Source: Fimenecus stercoravium (GTDB lineage: Bacteria; Bacillota; Clostridia; Oscillospirales; Acutalibacteraceae). From it: 64,000 bases of DNA. Positions 35,115-44,500 of the stretch are shown one piece after another. The position numbers and the translations under genes were made by a program. How positions within the stretch are numbered: the stretch's first letter is position 1; each line of letters starts with the position of its first letter. The notes under the pieces were generated by a model. It searched no databases and was not told where the DNA came from. It saw only the letters and a program-made list of their open reading frames with translations. The stretch is taken from contig DVIC01000029.1 of assembly GCA_018711545.1 (NCBI GenBank), positions 1 to 64,000 on the forward strand. Direction: 5' to 3'.

Positions 35115-35755
35115 ACACGTGCCAAAACACACCGGTGCTCACAGAAGGCGATCTGCTTCTGCGGCGGTTTACCGAAGGCGATATTCCCGCGCTGTTCGCG
35201 CTTTATGCAGATCGGGAGATAAATAAATTTTTGCCGTGGTTTCCCTTGGAGACACAGGCGCAGGCTGAAGCACTGTTCCGGGAAAAGTATGAGACATTCT
35301 ACCGAAACCCGGTCGGTTACCGTTACGCGGTCTGTTTGCAAGCGGATGATCTGCCCATTGGTTATATCCATTTGGAAACGGACGGCGCGCACGACCTCGG
35401 GTATGCCCTGCGGCGGGAATTTTGGGGTCAAGGCATCATGACGCGCGCGGCGCGCATGGTGCTGGCGCAGGCAAAGGCGGACGGCATGCCGTTTGTGACC
35501 GCCACGCATGACCGCGAAAATCCGCGCAGCGGCGCCGTCATGCAGAGGCTCGGCATGCGCTACGCCTATTCGTACACGGAGCTTTGGCAGCCTAAAAATA
35601 TCCCTGTGGTGTTTCGCATGTATCAGATCAGCTTTGATCCTGCTGCACCGCTGTACACCGTATATAAGCAGCAAGCAAAGCAGTGGTTTGTGGAAGAGCC
35701 CGTTCCGGCTTTCCAAACGCTGCACAATAAACGGGATGGGAAGGCGTTATTATGA
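35111..35755 (+). CDS. GNAT-family acetyltransferase (RimJ/RimL type)
   Basis: 214 aa. Begins TEGDLLLRRFTEGDIPALFA, characteristic of RimJ/RimL-like enzymes, with the acetyl-CoA site around GYALRREFWGQGIMTRAARM and NPRSGAVMQRLGM. A C-terminal 40-residue extension follows the GNAT fold. The ATG at 35111 overlaps the rlmD stop as ATGA. Substrate unknown; may be a protein N-terminus or a small molecule. Confidence 0.9.
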   Translation: MNTCQNTPVLTEGDLLLRRFTEGDIPALFALYADREINKFLPWFPLETQAQAEALFREKYETFYRNPVGYRYAVCLQADDLPIGYIHLETDGAHDLGYALRREFWGQGIMTRAARMVLAQAKADGMPFVTATHDRENPRSGAVMQRLGMRYAYSYTELWQPKNIPVVFRMYQISFDPAAPLYTVYKQQAKQWFVEEPVPAFQTLHNKRDGKALL

Positions 35756-36453
35756 AAAACGGACTTGTAGAATGGAAAGGCGTCAAGGTCGAGACGCTGC
35801 GGCGTCTGGGCATTTCCCTGCTCACGGCGCTCGTCATCTTTTTATTTTGCATCTTCGCCCCGCCGCAGACGGAGCTGTTTGACAAGATCGGCATGGAGCT
35901 TGCCGTGCTTGTGATCGCACTTTTTCTTTGCCGCTTCCCGATCGGTACTTACTTAATGGTGAACCTGTTTCTGATTTTCCCCGCAGCGGGTTCGATTTTA
36001 AAGCTCTATGACCGTTTTCCGGGATATGACCGTGTGGTGCACTATATCAGCGGTCTGCTGCTCGGAGCGATCGGGATATATTTGATCGAATGGATCTTCA
36101 AGCGGCTGAGCCTGCCGCACGAGCCTTTTGTGGTGATCCTGTTCGGCGGCTTCTTTTCCTTTGCAGGCGCGGGATTTTGGGAGATCATTGAGTTTTTGAC
36201 GGACTGCATTCTGCACATGGGCGTCCAGCACGGCAATACCGACACCATGGGCGATATTGTGGCGGGATATCTCGGGAGTGTGAGCTTTCAGCTGTTCAAA
36301 TGCTTTGAATATCGAAAGTATTTTTCTCGCGAGCGCATACGGAACTTTTTCAAAGGGCAGCCTGCAAGCACCGACGGCGACCCGAACCCTGCCGCGGCAC
36401 AAGGCATTTCCGCCGAACACGAGACAGCAACAGCGGAACGCGGAGGCTCTTAG
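35752..36453 (+). CDS. Polytopic membrane protein, YjdF/DUF2238-like
   Basis: 233 aa with about five to six membrane segments. The core YDRVVHYISGLLLGAIGIYL, then GFWEIIEFLTDC and DTMGDIVAGYLG, matches the pattern of the YjdF/DUF2238 family (Asp-His pair, WE..E, D...D..A). The function of that family is unknown. The C-terminal 40 residues are polar and disordered. The ATG overlaps the previous stop, so it closes the four-gene operon. Confidence 0.8.
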   Translation: MKNGLVEWKGVKVETLRRLGISLLTALVIFLFCIFAPPQTELFDKIGMELAVLVIALFLCRFPIGTYLMVNLFLIFPAAGSILKLYDRFPGYDRVVHYISGLLLGAIGIYLIEWIFKRLSLPHEPFVVILFGGFFSFAGAGFWEIIEFLTDCILHMGVQHGNTDTMGDIVAGYLGSVSFQLFKCFEYRKYFSRERIRNFFKGQPASTDGDPNPAAAQGISAEHETATAERGGS

Positions 36454-36478
36454 CAGATTTCACAACATATGCAATGCA

Positions 36479-36512
36479 CACACGGGCGCAGTCTAAGGAC
36501 TGCGCCCGTGTG
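36479..36512 (+). terminator. Long hairpin after the rlmD operon
   Basis: 15-bp stem CACACGGGCGCAGTC with loop TAAG. The T-tract is poor, but position and stability suit a terminator. Shares the GGGCGCAGTC core with the hairpin at 3991. Confidence 0.65.
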
Positions 36513-36539
36513 CGTATATCAAATCGGTTCAAGTTTTCG

Positions 36540-36722
36540 GCATTTCGCACAGCCACGGCTTTGCGCAGACCCACCTGCCCCACGTCTAACATCTAATATC
36601 TAACGTCTAAAATCTAAAACGGCCAGCCGCAAGGGCTGTCCCTACGGATTGCGCGCATTTCGGCTTTCCTGCAAGCTTACCAATCCCGCGTCTGATATCT
36701 AATGTCTAACATCTAAAATCTA
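36540..36722. repeat. Dispersed repeat with heptamer arms
   Basis: Two right-hand ends of the repeat in tandem. The first is GCGCAGACCCACCTGCCCC, then TCTAANN heptamers (36584-36618), then a hairpin GGACAGCC/GGCTGGCC (36619-36642). The second is a diverged core end and heptamers (36691-36722), which run into the T-tract of the terminator at 36722-36750. With the hairpins at each side these account for the 36454-36818 gap. Confidence 0.75.
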
Positions 36723-36750
36723 AAAATCGCCCCGTGCTTCCGCACGGGGC
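36722..36750 (-). terminator. Terminator of the surface-protein operon
   Basis: GCCCCGTGC / GCACGGGGC stem with a 4-base loop, followed on the minus strand by ATTTTTAGATTTTAG. It lies 69 bases after the stop of the last operon gene. Confidence 0.88.
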
Positions 36751-36818
36751 TAAATTAGATCTTACTTCATTTCTGTGCCGTGCGGCAAAATGCCGCGCGC
36801 GGCATGAAACGCCTTACC

Positions 36819-37772
36819 TTACACAGCGGTGTTTTCCTCTTCCTGCTGCTTCTTCTTTCTGCCCAGCAGGAAGAACAGGAACGGAATGCCGCCGAAGATC
36901 AGCACGAGCGTTGCGCCCGCCGCCACGGGATATTCCCGGATCAGCGCACCGGTCTGGGTGATGATCGGGTTTTCCGTAATGGGCACTTCGGGCTCTGTGC
37001 CGGGGACAAGGGTAACGGTACCGTCGTCATTCACGACGAAGTCAAGCAGGATGCTTTCCGTGCCGGCAGGAACAGTCACAAGCTGTGTCCCGTCGGGGAG
37101 CTTCGTCACGGTGACTTCCGTTGCGGTCTCGCTTTCGGTCACGGAGAAATTCGCCGTGCCCGCCACCGTGCCGTCGGGGTCATAGACGGTCACGGTGTGG
37201 TAGCCGTCTTTGATGTCGTCCACGGCATATTCGCCGTCTTCGTTCGCAGCGGTCTCGATCTCGCCGAAGTCAAAGACCAGCCCCGCGTTCGGATACGGAT
37301 CGTCGCCGCGGTACACGCCGCCGCTTAAGGCGTAATGCACACATTCATCCGCGCCCTTGTTGGGATCCTCGGGGTCATATTCGGGATCAGAGGGGTCGAG
37401 GGGCTTCGCGTCCTCGCACTTTTGGAATGTAAACACGATGTCCACATTCGTATGCACGCCGGAAAGTATCAGCTGCCCATACTGCATCTGATCCGTCACG
37501 TCCTCGCCGTTGACGGTGACGCTCTGGAGGTGATCCGTCGCCTGACAGATCACGCTGAGCGTAACGTCGTCAAAGCGTTCCACGGTAAGCGTCGCGCCGC
37601 TGGGCAGGACCTCGCCGCCATACAGGACATAACCGCCTTCGTTGTAAGTCACGGTAATTTCATGCTCGCCGGGTACGACCGTGCTTACCTCTACGCTGCC
37701 GAGTCCAAAGACGCCGAGCTGCATCGCGCAGCACAGCAGCAAGGCCAGCACGGCACTGCAAGCTTTTTTCAT
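36819..37772 (-). CDS. Surface protein with C-terminal membrane/sorting-type anchor
   Basis: 317 aa, last gene of the surface operon. Signal peptide (about 1-24), then beta-rich domains: one around EHEITVTYNEGGYVLYGGEV and SVTVNGEDVTDQ, and a carboxypeptidase-regulatory-like fold around VFDFGEIETAANEDGEYAVD. The C-terminus reads PIITQTGALIREYP, a hydrophobic stretch and GRKKKQQ. That is the layout of a sortase signal, but TQTG replaces LPxTG, so it may simply be membrane-anchored. AAAGGGGTGATTTC precedes the ATG. A likely base or anchor for the secreted proteins encoded upstream (inference). Confidence 0.75.
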   Translation of the reverse strand: MKKACSAVLALLLCCAMQLGVFGLGSVEVSTVVPGEHEITVTYNEGGYVLYGGEVLPSGATLTVERFDDVTLSVICQATDHLQSVTVNGEDVTDQMQYGQLILSGVHTNVDIVFTFQKCEDAKPLDPSDPEYDPEDPNKGADECVHYALSGGVYRGDDPYPNAGLVFDFGEIETAANEDGEYAVDDIKDGYHTVTVYDPDGTVAGTANFSVTESETATEVTVTKLPDGTQLVTVPAGTESILLDFVVNDDGTVTLVPGTEPEVPITENPIITQTGALIREYPVAAGATLVLIFGGIPFLFFLLGRKKKQQEEENTAV

Positions 37773-37828
37773 GAAATCACCCCTTTCGAGTACTTCAAAG
37801 CCGTTTGTATGCTAAACAGTCGGCGTAC

Positions 37829-38311
37829 TTAAACGGCCGTATAGGTGACGGTGTAGGTCATGGTGCCGGTGTATTCGCCGACTGCAACGCCCTCGAAGGA
37901 AGAAACGGTCGCATCCAGATCTACGGTTTGGGAGGTCACATAGCCGGAGAAAGACTGCGCTTCAGTCGTGCCGGTAAGAGCGAAGGTCAGGGTGTCGTCG
38001 CCGACGGGATCCGTGTTCATCACGCCGCCGTCATTCGCAGCCGCAGCGACCTGAAGCGTCGAGCCTGCCACGAGGTTGCACGATACGGTGTAGTCGGCTG
38101 TGCCGCTGCTGGCGCCGTCGTTGTTCCACGGGATCGCAACGCTTGCGGGAACGGTCACGGTGTAAGTGTCATCCGCCGCATCCACAACGGTGTAAACGTC
38201 GATCGTTTCGGTCTGATCCGTATCCTGGGTGATGGGGTTCGCTGCAAAAGCAAGAACGCTGACAGAGAACATCATTACAACTGCAAGTGCTACTGCTAAA
38301 ATCTTTTTCAT
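37829..38311 (-). CDS. Secreted beta-module protein 1 (tandem paralogue, most divergent)
   Basis: 160 aa: signal peptide ending VLAFAAN, then a single beta-rich module. Shared landmarks: YTVTVPASVAIPW early in the module, a central polar part, and the closing strand GVAVGEYTGTMTYTVTYTAV. It lacks the Trp that precedes the closing strand in the other copies and its TYTVTY ending is closer to the C-terminus of the giant protein than to copies 2-6. Separated from copy 2 by 48 bases carrying only a ribosome site. Function unknown. Confidence 0.8.
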   Translation of the reverse strand: MKKILAVALAVVMMFSVSVLAFAANPITQDTDQTETIDVYTVVDAADDTYTVTVPASVAIPWNNDGASSGTADYTVSCNLVAGSTLQVAAAANDGGVMNTDPVGDDTLTFALTGTTEAQSFSGYVTSQTVDLDATVSSFEGVAVGEYTGTMTYTVTYTAV

Positions 38312-38359
38312 GGTTTTACTCCTTTATCAATTTCGATTTGTTCTGTTGAGCGCTTGTAC

Positions 38360-38833
38360 TCAAACGACTTCGACGGTGAAGGTCACGGTGTCGGTATATG
38401 CCCCAACGGGGACGTCATCCCAGCCGGTGACCGCGATGGCCGTGGAACAGTTGGCGGACTCGACCTCGTCGGTCGTCACGTACGCCGCGTCTGCTGCATC
38501 GCCCGACAGCGTGTACAGCAGGTTATCCGTGCCGTTGGTCAAGTTGCCGCTCGTCTTATTGAGCGAGATCTGAAGCTGCTCGCCAATGTTAAGCTGCGAG
38601 GTGTACGACCAGTTGATGGAGTCGCCGCCGGTCGTACCGTACCACGGAATGCTTACCGTAGCGGGGATCGTCACCGTAAAGTTCGCGGCAGGCTTGCCGT
38701 TTATGTCCGTCGTGAGGGTCACAACGTCAACCGGCGTTCGACCCGGCTGTGTAATGGTCTGGCTCGCAAAGGCGGGCACACAGACCGCGAACAGCATGAC
38801 AAGTGCAAGCGCAACAGAGAGAACCTTTTTCAT
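38360..38833 (-). CDS. Secreted beta-module protein 2 (tandem paralogue)
   Basis: 157 aa from the ATG at 38833 (AAAGGAG seven bases upstream). Signal peptide to VPAFAS, then FTVTIPATVSIPWYG, WSYTSQLNIGEQLQISL and the closing GWDDVPVGAYTDTVTFTVEV. Very close to copy 3 (shared LTNGTDNL.YTLSGDA), so the two are a recent duplication. No anchor, no Cys in the mature part except one. Predicted to be exported and to act outside the cell. Confidence 0.82.
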   Translation of the reverse strand: MKKVLSVALALVMLFAVCVPAFASQTITQPGRTPVDVVTLTTDINGKPAANFTVTIPATVSIPWYGTTGGDSINWSYTSQLNIGEQLQISLNKTSGNLTNGTDNLLYTLSGDAADAAYVTTDEVESANCSTAIAVTGWDDVPVGAYTDTVTFTVEVV

Positions 38834-38872
38834 AGGCCTGCTCCTTTTCAAGAGTTATGTTGCGCCGTGCGA

Positions 38873-39358
38873 TCAGACGATGTCGACAACTTCGACCGTG
38901 AAGGTCAAGGTGTCGGAGTATGCCCCAACCGGAACATCGTCCCAGCCCGAAACAGCGATATTGATCGATTTCTCCGTCAAAGCGCAAACCGCCGCGCCGG
39001 TCGTGAACGCTGCGCCGACGGCATCGCCCGACAGGGTGTATGCCAGGTTATCCGTGCCGTTGGTCAAGCTGCCGCTCGCTTTGTCCACCGAGATGCTCAG
39101 CTGTTTGCCGGCTTCGAGCTGCGAAACATAAGACCAATCCAGCGTGTCGCCTTCGGTAGTGCCGCCCCACGGAATGTCTACGGTAGCGGGGATGGTCACG
39201 GTGAAGCCTGCAACGGGGTTGCCGTCTTCATCGGTCGTCAGGGTCTGGAGCGTGGTGTCGCCCGTGCCGCCGTTGGTCGCGATATCCGTCGCGAACGCCG
39301 GAACACAGACCGCGAGCATCATAACGAGTGCAAGTGCGATTGCTAAAATCTTTTTCAT
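38873..39358 (-). CDS. Secreted beta-module protein 3 (tandem paralogue)
   Basis: 161 aa from the ATG at 39358 (AGAGGG six bases upstream). Signal peptide to VPAFAT, then the short leader segment DIATNGGTGDTTLQTLTTD shared with copies 4-6, and the module FTVTIPATVDIPWGG ... GWDDVPVGAYSDTLTFTVEV. Sister of copy 2. The leader with its alternating hydrophobic residues looks like a free beta-strand ahead of the module. Confidence 0.82.
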   Translation of the reverse strand: MKKILAIALALVMMLAVCVPAFATDIATNGGTGDTTLQTLTTDEDGNPVAGFTVTIPATVDIPWGGTTEGDTLDWSYVSQLEAGKQLSISVDKASGSLTNGTDNLAYTLSGDAVGAAFTTGAAVCALTEKSINIAVSGWDDVPVGAYSDTLTFTVEVVDIV

Positions 39359-39425
39359 GGTTTTCCCTCTATTCATTCAGAAATTTTTTGTTGTACGCCA
39401 AAGCGCTTTGTTATGCGGTTTCGAT

Positions 39426-39905
39426 TTACACGTCCACGATCGAAGCCGTGAAGGTCAGGGTGTCGGAATACTCGGAAACAGGTGCTGCATCCCAAGCTTC
39501 CGTATCCACGCAAACGGTAAATGTGCAAGCCTGCGCATCCACCACGGGGCCGTCCATGACGGCGAAGCTGTTCTGGATCCAATACGCCAGCGTCAGGCCG
39601 TTTGTATCGGTCATCAAGAGGTCGCCGGTCGGATCATCCACATCTACGCGAACCGCCTTGTTCGGTGCAAGCTGCGAGGTAACGGTGTATTGGAAGTCGG
39701 TGCTGGTCGCGTCCCACGGAACGATGTTTTCCGCCGGGATGGAAACGGTGAAACCTGCGGCTTCCTCGCCGTCTTCGTTCTGCGTCGAAGTCCTGACAAC
39801 TGATTCGCCTGTACCGCCGTCAGCCGCAATATCTACAGCGAACGCCGGAACGCTGACCGCCAGCATCATGACGAGTGCGAGAGCAACTGCTAAAATCTTT
39901 TTCAT
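39426..39905 (-). CDS. Secreted beta-module protein 4 (tandem paralogue)
   Basis: 159 aa. Signal peptide to VPAFAV, leader DIAADGGTGESVVRTST, module FTVSIPAENIVPWDA, YTVTSQLAPNKAVRVDV, and closing AWDAAPVSEYSDTLTFTASI. Nearest relative is copy 5 (shared IPAEN, TSQL, PVV.AQA). RBS ahead of the ATG is AGAGGAG-like. No anchor. Confidence 0.82.
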   Translation of the reverse strand: MKKILAVALALVMMLAVSVPAFAVDIAADGGTGESVVRTSTQNEDGEEAAGFTVSIPAENIVPWDATSTDFQYTVTSQLAPNKAVRVDVDDPTGDLLMTDTNGLTLAYWIQNSFAVMDGPVVDAQACTFTVCVDTEAWDAAPVSEYSDTLTFTASIVDV

Positions 39906-39942
39906 AGGTTTTCTCCTCTTTTCGGATTATGTCGTGCTGCTG

Positions 39943-40422
39943 TTAGATCGCAACAAGCTCTGCCGTGAAGGTCAGCTCGTCGGCATATTCCGAAACAACA
40001 GCCGCATTCCAAGCCGCTTCTGCAACATTGACCGTGTAGGCAAACGCCTGTGCGTTTACAACGGGTGACGTTGTAATGCCGGTCGTATCCGCCAGCGTAT
40101 ATGCCAGCGTGTAGTCGTTCTCGTCGGTCATCACATAAGCCTTGTCGGTATCATCCACCGTGACCTGCACGCCCGTGTTAGGGCCAAGCTGCGAGGTGAC
40201 GGTGTAAGTAAGGCTGGTGCTCTGCGCATCCCAATAGATTGTATTTTCCGCAGGGATGGTCACGGTAAAGCCTGCGCCGTCTTCGCCGCCTGCGGTCTGG
40301 GTAGAGGTCTTGATAATCGCCGTACCCGTGCCGCCGTCCGTTGTGATGTCTGCCGCAAACGCGGGAACGCAAACCGCCAGCATCATAACAACGGCAAGCG
40401 CCATAGCCAAAAGTTTTTTCAT
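39943..40422 (-). CDS. Secreted beta-module protein 5 (tandem paralogue)
   Basis: 159 aa. Signal peptide to VPAFAA, leader DITTDGGTGTAIIKTST, module FTVTIPAENTIYWDA (the PW of other copies is YW here), LTYTVTSQLGPNTGVQVTV, and closing AWNAAVVSEYADELTFTAEL. Signal peptides of copies 3-6 are nearly identical, so the array probably grew by unequal exchange. Confidence 0.82.
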   Translation of the reverse strand: MKKLLAMALAVVMMLAVCVPAFAADITTDGGTGTAIIKTSTQTAGGEDGAGFTVTIPAENTIYWDAQSTSLTYTVTSQLGPNTGVQVTVDDTDKAYVMTDENDYTLAYTLADTTGITTSPVVNAQAFAYTVNVAEAAWNAAVVSEYADELTFTAELVAI

Positions 40423-40458
40423 AATGGTTACTCCTCTCTAAGTGTTCTCAAGCAACGC

Positions 40459-40953
40459 TTACCCGACCAAGATCTCTGCCGTAAAGGTCAGGGTGTCGCT
40501 GTAAGTGCCGATCACGGCTTCGTTCCAGTCCTCTTCGGTCACAACCACATTCAGTGGAACGGTCACTGCCGGATAAACGTTGGGCTCCGTAGTCGCATAG
40601 TCCACGCCTTCGCCCATCAGCGCATACGGCAGGGGAAGTTCGACGCCCGCCTCAGGTGAATAGGACATGTAGCCCTGCTCGCCCGCTACGGTGACGGCCA
40701 GCGTCTCGCCGTAAGCAAGGTGGGTCTCCACCTCATAAGAGACGTCATAGGACGCTGCACCCCACGGGATCTCCTGATCCGCCGGGACCGTCACGGTGAA
40801 GCTTCTTGCATCATCGCCGCCGGAGGTCGTGGTCGCGGTCTTGATGATCACGGTGCCCGTGCCGCCGTCCGTCGTGATGTCTGCCGCAAAAGCGGGAACG
40901 CACACGGCAAGCATCATAACAACAGCAAGCGCAATAGACAATACTTTTTTCAT
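40459..40953 (-). CDS. Secreted beta-module protein 6 (tandem paralogue)
   Basis: 164 aa. Signal peptide to VPAFAA, leader DITTDGGTGTVIIKTAT (nearly identical to copy 5), module FTVTVPADQEIPWGA, VSYEVETHLAYGETLAVTV, and closing DWNEAVIGTYSDTLTFTAEI. The central part differs from the others and is richer in Pro and Tyr. RBS AAAGGAG precedes the ATG. Confidence 0.82.
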   Translation of the reverse strand: MKKVLSIALAVVMMLAVCVPAFAADITTDGGTGTVIIKTATTTSGGDDARSFTVTVPADQEIPWGAASYDVSYEVETHLAYGETLAVTVAGEQGYMSYSPEAGVELPLPYALMGEGVDYATTEPNVYPAVTVPLNVVVTEEDWNEAVIGTYSDTLTFTAEILVG

Positions 40954-40991
40954 GGTCTTGCTCCTTTTATAAAGTTTTTTGACTTACGATT

Positions 40992-41444
40992 TTAAGCTGC
41001 GACATATTCGGCGGTGAAGGTCAGCACATCCGCGTGCCTGCCGGCAGCCGCCTGCGCCCACTGATCCTCGCTCACGGCAACGGACAGCGGGTAGACCGTG
41101 TCGATTGCGCCGGGCGCGAACACCATGGCGTCTGCCCCTGAAAGCGTATAGCCGATCGTCTTCGTTGCGTCCGCATCATTGACGAGGTTGAACGCATTCT
41201 GCGAATCGACCGTAACGCGTACGACGTGGTCATACGCAAGCTGCAGCTTGCTTGCCGTGACTTCCCCGAGCGCCTGTTCGGGCGCTTCCCAGGGGATCAC
41301 GGTGTCGGCGGGGATAGAGATCTCATAAGCTGCCTGGTCGCTTTGCGTGGAGATCTGCATGCTGCCGACGTCCTCTGCGAAGGCGGGCAGTGCGCAGAGC
41401 GCCAGCAGTACGACCGCCAGCCCCACGCAAATCATTTTTTTCAT
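40992..41444 (-). CDS. Secreted beta-module protein 7 (tandem paralogue, nearest to giant)
   Basis: 150 aa. Signal peptide to LPAFAE, no GGTGT leader, module YEISIPADTVIPWEA, LQLAYDHVVRVTVDS and closing QWAQAAAGRHADVLTFTAEY. Diverged from copies 2-6 but the same fold pattern. First small protein after the giant gene (73-base gap without terminator). Confidence 0.8.
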   Translation of the reverse strand: MKKMICVGLAVVLLALCALPAFAEDVGSMQISTQSDQAAYEISIPADTVIPWEAPEQALGEVTASKLQLAYDHVVRVTVDSQNAFNLVNDADATKTIGYTLSGADAMVFAPGAIDTVYPLSVAVSEDQWAQAAAGRHADVLTFTAEYVAA

Positions 41445-41517
41445 CCGACATCATCTCCTTTTTCGGAATTTCGTATTTTCATGGCGTATATCGTTAACCT
41501 TTTCAGGTGAACTTGCC

Positions 41518-44500
41518 TTACGGCGTTGTTGTGCCGTCCGAATAGGTGACGGTGTAGGTGATGGCGTCCGTCGCGCGGTATTCGCCGAGGGGTTTGCCCA
41601 CCCACTCGTCATCCTCTATTGTAACCGTGCTATAGCACTGAATCGAACTTCCCGCTCCCGGACCATAGTAAGTGGAGTCCAGATCACTGATGCTGCCGGA
41701 AATGGTATCCGTCGTGCCGGCGTTCGTCATGGTCAGGTTGTTGCCCTCCGCATCGACTGCGTTGGTCGCCGTCCCTTCCACTCGAAGCGTAGCGTCTGCG
41801 CTGAAGTTGTAGGAGGTCTCTGCGTAGTAATTGGTGGTTCTCGCGCCCCACGGGATCTGGACTTCCGCGTCCACCGTGACGGTGTAGAAGTCGCCGGTCG
41901 CGTAGTTGACTGTTAGCTGCTTTACATCGGTCGCTTCACGCAGGATGCCGTTGCGGTCGGTGTACTGGTAGGTGTAGGTCAGCGTCAGCGTATCGCTTAA
42001 TGCGCTGGTGGTCGGCTGTGCATTCGGGACCGTCACGTGCAGGGCGTTGTCCTGTCCCAGCGTTACATTGCTGATGGCTTGCCCGAACGTCACTGCGCTG
42101 CCGCCGAACGTAAGCGTGTACGGAAGGGTGATCGTGCCGTCTGCCGAGGTCAGATTGCCGCCCTTCGACGATGTGATTGTCAAGGTGCCCGTGCCGGATG
42201 TGTCGGTCAGATAGCGCTCAAACTGTGTGAGTGTGTAAACGGGGTCGTTTGCGCTGTTGACCGCACCGGTCGAGGTGTCTCTATTGTCATACGAGAGATC
42301 CATGGTGCTCGCCGACAGCGTTGCGGACACAGCGGGCGTCAGATCATACATCTGCTGGATGACGTCATAGAGCTCCGCTACGTCGTGGTAGGTAGCAATG
42401 AGCGACTCATACTCGGCGATGGTGTTGAGGAGATTTGTGCGGTCGGTCGCCGTGAACGTGCCGTCTGCCATCTTCTGCGCGGCGTCCTCGTACTGCGCCT
42501 GATACTTATCCAAAAGCTGCACCACGCCGCCGTTCACCGGCTGACCGCTTGCATTGGTATAGGTATCGGTATTATTCAGCAGCTTTTCGCATGCCTCGGA
42601 GACATTTTCCACGCCGTCGCGGATGCTGCCGTCCGCCATGAGAACTTTGGCGAAGTAGTTGTTGTTCCGATTGAAATTGGTGAGTGCCGTTTCGAGCGTT
42701 GCAATATTTTCGTCGCTAACGGAAATAAAGAAGCCTTCATTGACCGTCGCACCGTTCTCCGTCCAGGAGCCGTAGGGCTTGGTCTTGTCGTAGGTACCGC
42801 TCGTCGGGTAGACGTTGCCGTCGCCCGCGACGCCGAGACTGCCCGTTGCCGCCCTGTCGGGATACAGCTGCGACATGGTCTGGTACAGGGCGTCTGTGCC
42901 GCCCGTATACAGCGAGCTCAAGAAGGTCAGCGACTGTGTGAGTGCGGGTTCGAGCGAAGCTACACAGCGCATCGCCGCATTGTAGGCGTTGAGGAACTGC
43001 CGGCTCTGCTCAGGGAACTGATCTTTTTGGCTCTGCGTCCATTTCGAGTAAGAGTTATTGTACCACTCGATGATCTGCGCCGCGCTCTCCGCCGTCAAGC
43101 CGTAGGCAGCATAGTTCACCGCGTCCGCCGTACCGTCCGTACCGTCCGTATCGACCACGCCGGGATACGGCAGGTCATATTCGCCGGAGGTATTGCCGTC
43201 CGCGACCGCCAACGTGCCGCTCAAGCCGAGATTGTCAAAATAGGTGTTAAAGAGTGTGGAGGGCGTCCATGCGGCTGTATAAGCCGAAATCTCCTCTGTG
43301 GTGGCGTTTTGATACGCCTGCAGCTGCGTGTACGCCTGCTGCGTAGAGTGGAAGCCCTTTTCCGCGTCGGTCAGCGCATTATACAACAACTGTGCATTGT
43401 TCAGCGCCTGCATGAACTCGGTGCTCCATGCCGTGCTGTTGGCGGCACTCGGTTCGAGCGCGGCAACGGCTTCTTCAAATTCGTTCTGGTACTGGGATTT
43501 GATGCCCAGCACTTCGCCGAAGGTCGAGTGAACCGTCGTACCCGTATTATAGTCCGACGTGTAGCCGAAGCCGATGTTGTCGATGACAAAGGTCTTGCCC
43601 TCGAGTGCGTCCGACGATGCAGCACTGTTGTCCGGGGCGATGCCGATGTTCACGCGGTAAATGCTGTTCAGCCCGGCTGCATATTCGCTGAGCTTGACGG
43701 CGCCCGTGCCGCCAGTGGTCGCCTGCGTCCAGTTGTCCTTGAACTGGTAGAGGGGGATCATGATATATCCCTCGTAGCCGGCGAGCGTCAGGCCGTTGGT
43801 CGTCACGTCGGAGCTAAAGTAGTTTGCGCCGTGCCCGCTGGCGGAGCAGTCGACCCACTCACCGGTGCGCATATCCATCAGATAGATGCTCTTATTGGCC
43901 TCACTGTCGCCCATGGCAAGGGTAAAGTCGTTCGTGCCCGAGCCGTCGCGGTGCGAGCCCGTTGTGATGGACGCGGTCAGCTTGAAGTCGGAAAGCTGCG
44001 AGAAGTCCGCGTAGAATACCAAACCGAGCGGGAAAGTGCTGCTCGCTGCGTTGCCGTTGGGACCCTCCAGCACATCGCCGAGGTTCACAATGCCCATGTT
44101 GTGCGTCATGGCATCGTTGTTATCGCCGTCCAGGGCGGAATAGCTGTCGAGCGAGACACTCAGGATATTATACATGCCGTTCCCGTTGCCGCCGCTGGAG
44201 CCGCTGCCGTTATAATACGAAGAATTGATGGCGACCGCAGCGCCGTGCGTCCCGTTAAAGCCCGCGTCCGTCACCGTCGCCTTGGTGCCGTTAATCAGCG
44301 TGTCCCCTCTTTCGGTGCCGTCCACGATGGTACCGTTCTGCATGGGATCGGCATAATTGCCCGCACTGGGACTGTTCGCATCCAGCTGGCTGTTGTCCCA
44401 AGTGCCGAGGAAGGTGCGGGTGGTGGAGCCATAGGTCAAAAAGCCCTTGGTATAGCGATAGTCGCCGTATCTCCACATACCGTTGGGGTCGTTTTCAAAC

